This document shows positions 1 to 8,305 of a DNA stretch of 64,000 bases, piece after piece (position 1 is the stretch's first letter; each line of letters opens with the position of its first letter). The position numbers and the translations under genes are program-made. The stretch spans positions 1-64,000 of the forward strand of contig NZ_CP045430.1 in NCBI RefSeq assembly GCF_005886805.2, given 5' to 3'. The notes beneath the pieces were generated by a model. That model saw nothing but the letters and a program-made list of their open reading frames with translations, was not told the origin of the DNA and did no database searches. Source of the stretch: Pseudoalteromonas rubra (lineage in GTDB: Bacteria; Pseudomonadota; Gammaproteobacteria; Enterobacterales; Alteromonadaceae).

Positions 1-148
1 GAAGCCTGCGTTTTCTGATAGTTGCAACGCCAGCGCGTTGAAAGGCTTGTTCCAGTATTTCTGCATCCAGAAAGTGATTAAGTTTTTCAAAGGTAACACT
101 TTCGGGCAATTGCTCAAACGCACTGCAAAAGGCTTGTTCTAAAGACAT
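1..148 (-). CDS. IS4-family transposase, N-terminal fragment cut by the window edge
   Basis: The minus-strand frame starts with ATG at 148-146 and runs off the window. It encodes about 49 residues, beginning MSLEQAFCSAFEQLPESV and reaching ATIRKRRL. This matches the usual layout of the IS4 transposase N-terminal domain, in which a short helical segment is followed by a conserved RKRRLP-type motif. The DDE catalytic domain would lie further left and is not visible, so intactness cannot be judged. There is no recognisable ribosome-binding site; the 3' arm and T-run of a strong hairpin end directly at the start codon. Confidence 0.75.
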   Translation of the reverse strand, partial: MSLEQAFCSAFEQLPESVTFEKLNHFLDAEILEQAFQRAGVATIRKRRL

Positions 149-183
149 AAAAAAATCCAATATCAGAAATGATATTGGATTTT
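149..183 (-). terminator. Terminator-like hairpin directly before the transposase start codon
   Basis: Bases 152-165 and 170-183 form a perfect 14-bp stem closed by a four-base loop (166-169). Read on the minus strand, the 3' arm runs into a stretch of seven T and then ATG at 148-146. The structure has the form of an intrinsic terminator and would also cover the ribosome entry site of transposase mRNA started from outside. IS elements commonly carry such structures to block activation by read-through; that role here is inferred. Confidence 0.6.
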
Positions 184-280
184 GAAGCTTTTAAAAGATC
201 GGTCAACTGATCTATTTAATTCTTAACTGATCGGCATTAAGCACATGCTCCCCTTTTTGTGTCTAGTCAAACTATATTAA

Positions 281-2056
281 CTACTGTGCATTCGGGTGCG
301 GTACCCCCATCCAGGCTAAGTATAGCTGCTGTTGGCGCCGTGTTGGCTGTAATACCGCTGCAACCTGCTTAGGTTTCGATTGTGCCGCATCGAACGTGAT
401 TTCTGTCGACATCAATTTGTGACGACGTATAAAATGAACAGTGACTTTCTCCCCGGGCGCAAACAACGCCAAGGTGTTTTCTAATGTATCTCGTACCTGG
501 TGATTATTAAACGCCACCAGCTTGTCGCCACTGGTTAAGCCAGCCTGCCAGGCATTACCATTTCTAGCAACGTGCTGCAATTCGAGTAGTTGACCTTTAG
601 ATACTGCCTGACCATCAAAACCTGCCACTTCCTCACTGGAAACAGGGTGACGATAAGTCAGCCCCACTTTGTCGAACAGCGCGTCAACTTCCAATACAAA
701 TGGCGTGTCGACATTTTGTTTCCACCATACGCTATAATCCTGGCCACTGATCTCATTAAGAATATTGATGACATCCTGGCTGTCAAATGACTTGGGTAAT
801 TCATGACGCTTAGCCAGCAAGGTGTGAACATCACGGTAACTCACCTTCCCTTCACTGTCATCCAGCAGCTTGATATCCAGCATCATGGAAATTAAAGCAC
901 CTTCTGAATAAATATTAGTACTGAAGTTTTTGCCATGGTCGCCGCCCTGATTAATCCACTTATCAAAGCTAGTTTGAGCAACGCTCTGTATTTCTCTACC
1001 AGGCGTGTTCAGGTGACGATTAATGCGCTTCGTCAGCCCTTTATAATACTCTTCATGGGTGATGATCCCAGCGCTTAGCAGCAAGAAATCTTCGAGGTAA
1101 CTGGTAGACCCTTCCGCCAGCCAGAGTAAATCACTGTAATTTGGGTTCACGTAGTCGTAAGGTACCAATCCGTCCGGACGGTAGTTTTTTACATTCCAAG
1201 TATGAATAAACTCATGTGCTGCAGTCGAAATAAAGCCGATGTAATCATCTCGTTTGGCAAATGCATCTCTGTGGCGTTGAATAATAGTAGAGTTCAGATG
1301 CTCGGTTGCGCCTCGCGCGCCACTGGTCGCATGCACCATAAAAACGTAACGTTCATACGGATAGTCCTGCCAGATCAAGGAACCCGTTTTCACCAACTTC
1401 TTCAGGTCATTGAGCATCAGGTCAACGTCATAATTGCCCTCTCCCCAAATAACCAGCTCATACTCGCGGCCATCTACTCGGAACTTGTGTAGCTGGTTAA
1501 TGCCCGATTCTATTGGCGAGTCCACCAGCACATCAAAGTTGGCAGCTTTAAAACGGTGCTTGTTACCCGCAAACTCCATACCTGACACAGAGCGCCACTG
1601 GTCCGGTACCTTCATCTCAACGGTCACCGGTTCATGACGGAATGACTCGCTGAACATAAAAAAGCCGGACGCATCAACAAACGCATGACTGTCATCAATA
1701 TGCCTCGCCCTGAGTCCGAGTTCATTTGCATATACCTGATAATTCACAGTTACTTGTGTCGGGCTGTCAAGATGTACTCGCCAGGTGCTTTTATCTACCT
1801 TACGCCATTCCAGTTCACGCCCTTGTGAATCAGTCGCATCAAATGCACGGATCCCATTAGCCAAATTTAGAATTTGATACCGTCCTGTCCGCCAGTCCGC
1901 TAACTTAATATCCATATGTGCCTGAGCACTTTTGGGAAAAGTAACTTCGACTTCACCAAGGTGATGCTCTGGCTGGGTTATTTTCAGCGTGTATTCGACG
2001 TCTGCGAAGGCAGGTAAGGTACTCAACGCAATGAGCACGGAACAGATTTTTTTCAT
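281..2056 (-). CDS. M61-family metallopeptidase with C-terminal PDZ domain
   Basis: A 591-residue exported zinc aminopeptidase of the M61 (glycyl aminopeptidase-like) family. An N-terminal signal peptide (MKKICSVLIALSTLPAFA) directs it to the periplasm or envelope. A beta-rich N-terminal domain covers about 20-180. The zinc motif HEFIH is at 281-285 and a downstream WLAEGSTSY at about 312-320 should supply the glutamate ligand. A GATEH motif near 249-253 fits the family's substrate site. A PDZ domain occupies about 475-560 (KGQLLELQHVARNGNAWQAG, GDKLVAFNNHQV). Length is normal for the family. It is transcribed away from the diguanylate cyclase at 2239, and an IS4-type element ends about 40 bp past its stop. 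The exact substrate is unknown. Confidence 0.85.
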   Translation of the reverse strand: MKKICSVLIALSTLPAFADVEYTLKITQPEHHLGEVEVTFPKSAQAHMDIKLADWRTGRYQILNLANGIRAFDATDSQGRELEWRKVDKSTWRVHLDSPTQVTVNYQVYANELGLRARHIDDSHAFVDASGFFMFSESFRHEPVTVEMKVPDQWRSVSGMEFAGNKHRFKAANFDVLVDSPIESGINQLHKFRVDGREYELVIWGEGNYDVDLMLNDLKKLVKTGSLIWQDYPYERYVFMVHATSGARGATEHLNSTIIQRHRDAFAKRDDYIGFISTAAHEFIHTWNVKNYRPDGLVPYDYVNPNYSDLLWLAEGSTSYLEDFLLLSAGIITHEEYYKGLTKRINRHLNTPGREIQSVAQTSFDKWINQGGDHGKNFSTNIYSEGALISMMLDIKLLDDSEGKVSYRDVHTLLAKRHELPKSFDSQDVINILNEISGQDYSVWWKQNVDTPFVLEVDALFDKVGLTYRHPVSSEEVAGFDGQAVSKGQLLELQHVARNGNAWQAGLTSGDKLVAFNNHQVRDTLENTLALFAPGEKVTVHFIRRHKLMSTEITFDAAQSKPKQVAAVLQPTRRQQQLYLAWMGVPHPNAQ

Positions 2057-2238
2057 AATGATTCAATAAAATGACTATTAGGGTGTAAAACTAACAAATA
2101 AGTCTGATATCAGGCCATCAAAAACGATGAGTCAACATCCAAAATAGGTGGATCTATAGCCTAAAATCTTCCACATTTATCAGTAATTTGATGTAAACTT
2201 GCTAATGAGTAGGTTAAAACAAAAGATATTAGGTTTCT

Positions 2239-3771
2239 GTGACTGATAAAACTGCGCGATTAGAGAAAAAATTATCACAAGCGATTGAAGCTAGAAAGGC
2301 GTTGGAAGAAGCGAGAAAGCAACAGGTAGATACCCTGTCAGAATTTGCATCCAAACTGACGCTTGGTTGTAAAGGACAGGATGTGTCTCTCGACAACTTG
2401 CTGGCAAAGTATCGCAGTGCGTTGGCAAAGGGGATGGACTTTGAGCATCTGGCCCCACTCATTGAAAATACCAGTGCACAACTAAAGCAGCTTGATAGCA
2501 CCAACTCTGCCAATCATCGCAATTTGGTAACCCATATACAAACCGCAGGAAAGCAGTTGCAAAAACTGCGTGGTGTGCCAGAAGACACCCGCAGGAAACT
2601 GCGCGGCTTACTGGACAATGAGTTGGGTGATATTGACGCTATCCCAGAATTCGTGCCTTTGCTCGATAAGCTACTGCAGTTTTACCTTCAAGTCTTCGAT
2701 GCTAAATATGACATTGATACCTCGACACAACACAATGACCCGGAGTTGGCAACGGAATTGTTGGGCCTGACCAATGAGTTGGTGTTTGAAGACGATGTAG
2801 CTGATGAAGTAAAAGCGATAAAACAACGTATTTCAACAGACTCGAGCATAGATTCTTTACTTGAAAACGCCATTGCGGTGATCCGGATTTTTGCTAAGTC
2901 AATCGCGCGGGAAAGACAATCAGCCCAGGGTTTTTTGGTCTCGTTAAACCAAACTCTGGAAGAGTTGCATAAATCAATTGTCGACACCACTAGCCATTCC
3001 AAGTCGATCAATAAAGAGCTCAATGCATTAAACGAACGCATCGAATCTAAGATAAAGCGCCTGACTGAAAACACCCAAAAGGCGTCCTCTATTTCTGAGC
3101 TTAAGGGTTTAGTCGATGACGAGCTTGCCCAAATAAGCAAAGACTTGGTGGAAAGAGAGAACATTGAACGACGCGATAAGCAAGCATTGCTGGAAAGCTT
3201 TGATGCCATTAACAGCCGCATTAATGTGCTTGAAAACAAAGTAAACACTTATAAAAAACGACTGAATGAACAGAGATTCAAGAGCCTGTTAGACGGACTG
3301 ACTAAGCTCCCCAACCGCTCAGCTTTTGATGACCGCTATAGCCAGGAGTTCCATTTATTCGAGATCCAGGGCAACGACGTTACTTTGGTTGTTGTGGACG
3401 TCGATCATTTTAAATCAATTAACGATAAATACGGCCACAGTGCGGGAGATAAAACACTTCAGGTTATCGCCAGAGCACTTAAAAAATCCATCAGAAAGAC
3501 CGATTTCATTGCGCGTTACGGTGGTGAAGAGTTTGTTATCCTAATGCCGGGAATGCCAATAGAAGCGGCTTACGCACCGCTTGAAAAGATACGCACAACC
3601 GTTAAATCGATCCCATTTCGCTTTAAAGACAAAGAAGTGAGGATCACTATCTCATTAGGAGCAACCCAGCTTAAAGAAGGTGACTCGAAACTGACCGCCT
3701 TTGATCGAGCCGATGAAGCTCTGTATGAGGCCAAAAACAGCGGCAGAGACAAACTTTGCTTGCGTGAATAA
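2239..3771 (+). CDS. Diguanylate cyclase with long N-terminal coiled-coil domain
   Basis: A 510-residue cytoplasmic protein that should make cyclic-di-GMP from two GTP. Residues 1 to about 345 are almost entirely helical and heptad-rich with no membrane segment, resembling the coiled-coil N-terminal region of a known diguanylate cyclase subgroup. The GGDEF domain spans about 350-508 and has an active-site GGEEF at 428-432. RKTD at 419-422 is the RxxD inhibitory site at the canonical five-residue distance, so product feedback is expected. The start is GTG at 2239; no ATG in frame fits. ppnN follows after a short gap and may share its transcript. The signal sensed by the helical region is unknown. 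Confidence 0.88.
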   Translation: MTDKTARLEKKLSQAIEARKALEEARKQQVDTLSEFASKLTLGCKGQDVSLDNLLAKYRSALAKGMDFEHLAPLIENTSAQLKQLDSTNSANHRNLVTHIQTAGKQLQKLRGVPEDTRRKLRGLLDNELGDIDAIPEFVPLLDKLLQFYLQVFDAKYDIDTSTQHNDPELATELLGLTNELVFEDDVADEVKAIKQRISTDSSIDSLLENAIAVIRIFAKSIARERQSAQGFLVSLNQTLEELHKSIVDTTSHSKSINKELNALNERIESKIKRLTENTQKASSISELKGLVDDELAQISKDLVERENIERRDKQALLESFDAINSRINVLENKVNTYKKRLNEQRFKSLLDGLTKLPNRSAFDDRYSQEFHLFEIQGNDVTLVVVDVDHFKSINDKYGHSAGDKTLQVIARALKKSIRKTDFIARYGGEEFVILMPGMPIEAAYAPLEKIRTTVKSIPFRFKDKEVRITISLGATQLKEGDSKLTAFDRADEALYEAKNSGRDKLCLRE

Positions 3772-3785
3772 CAAGGAGATTGCCT

Positions 3786-5129
3786 ATGCATGTACAGTTA
3801 AACCCAACAGGTGTACTTAATTTACTCTCAAAACTGGAAGTTGACCTGCTTCAGCACTCATCGACCATAGAAAGATACCGATTATTTAGAAATTGTGTAT
3901 TAGCAGTACTTAATGTAGGCAGTCATACCGACTCAAGCTATGAAATTTATAACAAGTATCAAGATTTTGATATCAAGCTACTCGCCCGAGAACGTGGGAT
4001 AAAGATAGAACTAACAAACCCACCTGAATCAGCATTCGTCGACGGGAAAATTATTGCCGGGATACATGAACATATCTTTTCAGTTATCCGCGACATCTTG
4101 TTCATCTATCAGCGTCATGAAGAGCAACTCACAGATCCAAGAGCCATTACACACATGGTTTTTGACATTCTGCGAAATGCAGATGCACTCGAGGTTAATA
4201 CAGACCCAAATATGATAGTGTGCTGGGGTGGCCACTCAATCAATGAAGAAGAATACAAATACACCAAAGAAGTAGGTTACCAACTTGGCTTACGAGGCTT
4301 AAATATATGCACCGGGTGTGGGCCTGGTGCGATGAAAGGCCCTATGAAGGGCGCAACGATTGGGCATGCTAAACAGCGGATCACCAGTAACCGCTATCTC
4401 GGTTTGACTGAACCCAGTATTATTGCCGCAGAGCCACCTAACCCGATAGTCAACGAACTAGTTATCCTGCCGGATATTGAAAAGCGTTTAGAAGCATTTA
4501 TCCGAAGTGCCCACGCCATCATTATATTTCCTGGTGGTGCGGGAACAGCTGAAGAACTACTGTATTTGCTCGGTATATTGCTACACCCTGACAACGCAAA
4601 ACAACAGCTACCTGTTATTTTAACCGGGCCAAGCTCTTCTAAAGCATACTTTGACGAATTATGTGATTTTATCGAAAAAATACTGGGTAAAGAGGCATTG
4701 AGTAAATTCGAAGTGCTGGTGGATCAACCCGAGTTGGTTGCACAGAAGCTAAGCCAAAGTATGGAAAAAGTCCGCGAATATCGCAAAACAGAGGGCGACG
4801 CATACTATTTTAACTGGACTTTGAAAATTGATGACCAATTCCAGCAGCCGTTTGAACCAACGCACAAGAATATGGCAGAGTTAGACCTTCATCTGAACCA
4901 GCCAAAGCAGGATCTGGCTGCCAACTTACGCAGAGCGTTTTCTGGTATTGTGGCCGGAAATGTCAAAGAGCAAGGTATTACGGCCATTAAACAGCAAGGA
5001 CCTTATATCTTGAGTGGCGATGCATCTTTGATGACAGATATGGACAAGCTATTACGTGCGTTTGTTGCCCAAGGCAGAATGAAATTACCTGGCAGCGCCT
5101 ATGTGCCCTGCTATGAAATCAAAGCTTAA
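3786..5129 (+). CDS. ppnN: Pyrimidine/purine nucleotide 5'-monophosphate nucleosidase PpnN (YgdH)
   Basis: A LOG-family nucleosidase of 447 residues that splits nucleoside monophosphates into base and ribose-5-phosphate; in E. coli it is linked to (p)ppGpp. Diagnostic motifs are CTGCGPGAMKGPMKGA (near 176) and PGGAGTAEELL (near 249). The N-terminal DUF4478 and C-terminal DUF3412 regions are complete and the whole chain aligns by eye with the E. coli protein. Two ATG codons are close together, at 3780 and 3786. The AAGGAG at 3773-3778 is one base from the first and seven from the second, so I chose 3786. The neighbour xni is also a near neighbour of ygdH in E. coli. Confidence 0.93.
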   Translation: MHVQLNPTGVLNLLSKLEVDLLQHSSTIERYRLFRNCVLAVLNVGSHTDSSYEIYNKYQDFDIKLLARERGIKIELTNPPESAFVDGKIIAGIHEHIFSVIRDILFIYQRHEEQLTDPRAITHMVFDILRNADALEVNTDPNMIVCWGGHSINEEEYKYTKEVGYQLGLRGLNICTGCGPGAMKGPMKGATIGHAKQRITSNRYLGLTEPSIIAAEPPNPIVNELVILPDIEKRLEAFIRSAHAIIIFPGGAGTAEELLYLLGILLHPDNAKQQLPVILTGPSSSKAYFDELCDFIEKILGKEALSKFEVLVDQPELVAQKLSQSMEKVREYRKTEGDAYYFNWTLKIDDQFQQPFEPTHKNMAELDLHLNQPKQDLAANLRRAFSGIVAGNVKEQGITAIKQQGPYILSGDASLMTDMDKLLRAFVAQGRMKLPGSAYVPCYEIKA

Positions 5130-5134
5130 CTAAC

Positions 5135-5157
5135 AGGGTAAGGTACGGCCTTACCCT
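5135..5157 (+). terminator. Hairpin between ppnN and xni, weak terminator
   Basis: AGGGTAAGG (5135-5143) and CCTTACCCT (5149-5157) form a perfect 9-bp stem with a five-base loop just after the ppnN stop codon. It lacks a clear T-run (accgctctctt follows), so it may be a leaky terminator or an mRNA-stabilising hairpin rather than a full stop. Confidence 0.45.
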
Positions 5158-5200
5158 ACCGCTCTCTTAACCTCGATGAAATACCACTATAACAACACCC

Positions 5201-5980
5201 ATGGCTAAATTACTTCTTATAGATGCGCTAAACCTAATCCGCCGAATTTATGCAGTGGACGTCGACCAACAAGGCGTGAGTGAACAGCAAATCATGCAAT
5301 CGTGCAAAGCGCGCGTCCATAACGCCTGTAAAAAATTACTCAGACGTATTGAGCCAACCCATGCAATTGCCGTTTTTGATGGTGAACGCAGCTGGCGCTA
5401 TCACTACTACGCAAATTACAAGCACAGCAGAAAACCCATGCCGGAGCAACTTAAACAACATCTTGCTCTGATTGCAGAGGGGTTTCAGGAGTGTGGTATC
5501 ACCGCTTTTTTTCCCGAACAGGATGAAGCAGATGACATCATTGCTACCTTAGCAAGCAAGGCCAGCCACAACAAGGTACCGTCTGTTATTGTGTCTACCG
5601 ATAAAGGCTTTCTTCCTCTCAGTTCAGAGAATATAGAAATATATAACTATTTTTCAAAATCTTACACTGAGCACAATGAGATTTTAGAGAAGTTTTCGGT
5701 GCCGTACCATGCGTTAACCGAACTATGGGCGTTAATGGGCGATAAGACGAATGATATTCCAGGCGTAAAAGGGATCGGAAAGAAAACGGCCATAGAATTG
5801 ATCTCAGAGTTTGGTCAGGTTGAGCATGCGCTCAACGCCCCGACGCTTGCACCTGCGACGCGACGCAAATTAGAAGAAGATTTAGATAACTTTATTTTAA
5901 GTAAAACGCTCGTTTCACTACAAACTGACATCAATCTCGGCTTTAATTTAAGTCAACTCCGGGTTATTGAGCGCAAATAG
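5201..5980 (+). CDS. xni: Flap endonuclease Xni
   Basis: A 259-residue structure-specific 5' nuclease of the FEN family, related to the exonuclease domain of DNA polymerase I and acting on DNA flaps. The nuclease core shows LLIDALNLIRR (4-14), VFDGERSWRYHYYANYK (58-74), EQDEADDIIATLA (106-118) and STDKGFLPL (132-140). The helix-three-turn-helix follows at about 178-205 (GDKTNDIPGVKGIGKKTA). Length equals the E. coli protein (about 250). Family knowledge says Xni lacks some metal ligands of Pol I and binds potassium in the H3TH. It sits 71 bp after ppnN, behind a possible weak terminator. Confidence 0.92.
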   Translation: MAKLLLIDALNLIRRIYAVDVDQQGVSEQQIMQSCKARVHNACKKLLRRIEPTHAIAVFDGERSWRYHYYANYKHSRKPMPEQLKQHLALIAEGFQECGITAFFPEQDEADDIIATLASKASHNKVPSVIVSTDKGFLPLSSENIEIYNYFSKSYTEHNEILEKFSVPYHALTELWALMGDKTNDIPGVKGIGKKTAIELISEFGQVEHALNAPTLAPATRRKLEEDLDNFILSKTLVSLQTDINLGFNLSQLRVIERK

Positions 5981-6037
5981 CTTGTTGTGTTGCAACGCTT
6001 CCGTTACGCTAGGTTTGGGAGTTTTTGGTGTATTTCA

Positions 6038-6424
6038 ATGATTAAAAAGGTTTTACAATACGTTTTTCTTGGCCTCGCCGTATATGGGGTCATAGTGTAC
6101 CTGGTCATTAATTTCTATAAAGATGACCCGCAAGCCATGATCTGGCAGGACCGGGAAGCCTTTAATAAGCGTTATATCAGCAAGCTAAAGCCCGACATGA
6201 TTGTCGATCTCGATGAGGTGTTAGAAACACTCGGCAGCCCAGACCTGACCTATGTAAAGTCAGAAGGTGAACGAGTGGTGCAGATAGTATTTTACAGAAC
6301 GCAGCTGGTAAAACCAGATGGGATCACCACGCAAGACGAATGTACTGGCTTGCTGTTTGAAAATGGCAAACTAACGCTCTGGGGAGCTGGCGCAATCGTA
6401 GCGTACGACAAGGCTTTTGAATGA
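6038..6424 (+). CDS. DUF3192-family membrane-anchored protein
   Basis: A small protein of 128 residues from the ATG at 6038 (MIKKVLQYVFLGLAVYGVIV). A single N-terminal membrane segment (about 5-24) is followed by a soluble domain resembling SmpA/BamE-like folds: KLKPDMIVDLDEVLETLGSPD and VVQIVFYRTQ, with ECTGLLFENGKL near the end. I recognise it as DUF3192 by overall pattern only; function is unknown. An upstream in-frame GTG at 5987 would add 17 residues ahead of the membrane segment but has no ribosome site, so I prefer 6038. Its stop overlaps the next start (ATGA at 6421-6424), so the two are probably translationally coupled. Confidence 0.7.
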   Translation: MIKKVLQYVFLGLAVYGVIVYLVINFYKDDPQAMIWQDREAFNKRYISKLKPDMIVDLDEVLETLGSPDLTYVKSEGERVVQIVFYRTQLVKPDGITTQDECTGLLFENGKLTLWGAGAIVAYDKAFE

Positions 6425-8106
6425 CGGTCAATGAGGACATCGCAAGGCAACTTCACAAACTCCTGACTCAATCTGAGTCAGTGTTATCGCTATATTACGA
6501 TAAAGACAGCTGGCCTCACATTGATGTGACCCTGACCCAGTTAGCTGAGCAATATACTCGCCTTTACCGCCAGGCACCAAACGCTCTGCACGCTCACCTG
6601 CATTTTATTGCAACACCCTATCGGCACTCAACCAACGTTTTGGTAAAACAATCTATATTGCTATGTATGCTTGGTTATGCGCACGGTTATACCGAGCAAA
6701 TTATTCATGAACTTTTGTCGGCAAGCTTTGCCAGTGTGCTGTGTGCCAGCCGCGAATATGACAAAGCAGCGGCAGATCACCCTTTGTCACAAGTCGAATC
6801 CAAAAAACTCAGACTGCGCCATCAATTAGCAGTAAAAGTTCTTAGCACCGGTCAACTCAAGTCACCTCAGGTCACTCGGATCCTTGCGAGACTCTCAGGC
6901 TATGAATTATCAATTAGTCGTAAAAGTACGACGCCACTGTATGACAACGTGACACTGTTGGTTGCCATTGCAACTCAGGCCGCTGTTGCATTAATGAAAA
7001 AAAATCATCGCGCTTCGCTACCAACAATCATCAAACAGCTGTACCTGAATAATACCGACTCTTTTGTGCAAACCAGCTTACAGCTTCTCGCCCGCCAGTT
7101 TGAAGCCTATCCTGCCGGCGCGATACAGCGCCACGATGACAATCAGGCTCTGTTACTTTGTGAAGAAGACAAACATGCTATCCTTGCTGTTATACAGTCG
7201 GGTAAGATCACCCGTTTAATCAAAACACAAAGACGATACAAGCAACGCTACCATGCATTTAAAGTATCGGATTCACAATTGCTATACCGGGTATGGTCCC
7301 GTATTTCACCGCAGCCGCTTGCCACTGCGTCAGATCAAATGACTGAGGCGTTACATGTTGTTGAGCAGTTGGGCGGTGAAAACTTCAGCAGCTTCAGGGC
7401 AATAGAAAAAACCATCGCGCCATTCCCAGAAATAGAGGCCGCTTTGTCTCAAGCCGCCAGGCTTTACAACCGCGAAGCTCAGAAAGGTGCCAACCTACGT
7501 CATTGTCTCACTATGGTTGGCCTCGATGCCGCGGCGCTGTTATGCCAGAGAGTGCTGGTTGAGCAATTGATTGTGCAACTCAAGCACCCATTTGCGAAAG
7601 ACATCTGGCATAAGTATCAGCTGTTCGCTCAGGTACTGGCCGCACTGGTTCAGCAGAACTATGGTCATCACTATGAGCACATTTTGTCTCCAGTCAGTGC
7701 AGCTATTGCATTTATGCTCAAGGAGCATAGTGTTGATATAAAGCGGTTTGTGTATACCAGTGAATGTAGCACCAACCCCCAACCTGTTTCTCTGGCGTAT
7801 CTGTATGGTTTTGCCGCGTATGATGAAGAAGCGTTCAAACACTACTTTCACACTCACTTTGCTAACAGTGAGGCTCACCGAGCCTTTGAGCAGTCAGAAC
7901 TATACAAAAAGTCAAAACTAAAGGGGCTGTCTTTAACCTTTGCCGCTGTCAAGGTGCTTACGTTGAAAATCTGTGATGCCAAGTTTGAAACATCGGCCTG
8001 GCAACGTCATTTACTAGATGAACAAGCCAAAGAACACAAGTGGCCTGATTTGAATGCCCTGGAAGCACACCTGCAATCACTTGGTTTATATAATTTAATT
8101 GAGTAA
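6421..8106 (+). CDS. Uncharacterised 561-aa helical protein, possibly a degenerate HDOD-type protein
   Basis: I do not recognise this protein as a named family. It is cytoplasmic by composition: no signal peptide or membrane segment, largely alpha-helical, Leu/Ala/Gln-rich. Residues about 1-250 contain helical pairs resembling an HD-superfamily fold without the metal-binding HD pair. Residues about 320-420 (IAPFPEIEAALSQAARLYNR, then LTMVGLDAAALLCQRVLVEQL and IWHKYQLFAQVLAALVQQ) resemble the HDOD pattern of a start at a proline, an aligned Leu-Gly helix and a later helix with a conserved H. That assignment is inference. It overlaps the DUF3192 gene by four bases (ATGA), suggesting a shared job. 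Confidence 0.6.
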   Translation: MTVNEDIARQLHKLLTQSESVLSLYYDKDSWPHIDVTLTQLAEQYTRLYRQAPNALHAHLHFIATPYRHSTNVLVKQSILLCMLGYAHGYTEQIIHELLSASFASVLCASREYDKAAADHPLSQVESKKLRLRHQLAVKVLSTGQLKSPQVTRILARLSGYELSISRKSTTPLYDNVTLLVAIATQAAVALMKKNHRASLPTIIKQLYLNNTDSFVQTSLQLLARQFEAYPAGAIQRHDDNQALLLCEEDKHAILAVIQSGKITRLIKTQRRYKQRYHAFKVSDSQLLYRVWSRISPQPLATASDQMTEALHVVEQLGGENFSSFRAIEKTIAPFPEIEAALSQAARLYNREAQKGANLRHCLTMVGLDAAALLCQRVLVEQLIVQLKHPFAKDIWHKYQLFAQVLAALVQQNYGHHYEHILSPVSAAIAFMLKEHSVDIKRFVYTSECSTNPQPVSLAYLYGFAAYDEEAFKHYFHTHFANSEAHRAFEQSELYKKSKLKGLSLTFAAVKVLTLKICDAKFETSAWQRHLLDEQAKEHKWPDLNALEAHLQSLGLYNLIE

Positions 8107-8156
8107 TATTTACCCGATAAATATTATGCATTCCGACTATTCATGGTATTTATGCC

Positions 8157-8193
8157 ATTTATTCATTCCTGACTGGAATATAAATGAATAAAT
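8157..8193. promoter_or_regulatory. Inverted repeat upstream of isocitrate dehydrogenase
   Basis: ATTTATTCATT (8157-8167) and AATGAATAAAT (8183-8193) are perfect 11-bp arms separated by 15 bp, in the otherwise AT-rich 200-bp region ahead of the dehydrogenase gene. This could be an operator for a dimeric regulator. No regulator is assigned. Confidence 0.4.
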
Positions 8194-8305
8194 TGCTATA
8201 AAACGCGCTTAAATTTTCAAGCGAACCAACATCACCAGAACAGCTCGACTAAACTAGTTAGGTCTATTCTGAGAAGTGATTTTACTTTTGATAAAGGAAA
8301 CATAA

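Larger units (their letters stand above)
1..239 (-). mobile_element. IS4-family insertion sequence, one end (rest lies outside the window)
   Basis: The element is read on the minus strand. Its outer boundary appears to be at 239, where the reverse complement starts TAATGCCGATCAGTTAAG (222-239), which I recognise from memory as the IS4-type terminal inverted repeat. A second related block, GATCAGTTGACCGATC in reverse complement, lies at about 197-212. Inside are a hairpin (152-183) and the start of the transposase. The other end, and so the target duplication, lies outside the window. Bases from 240 (agcacatgctccc) would be one copy of the target duplication. The insertion lies about 40 bp beyond the stop codon of the M61 peptidase and does not break it. 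Confidence 0.8.

Noticed and set aside
2688..3248. 186-codon open frame on the minus strand inside the diguanylate cyclase gene
   Set aside because: It is Ser-rich and antisense to a clear GGDEF gene, with no family pattern or ribosome site; it is a shadow frame.
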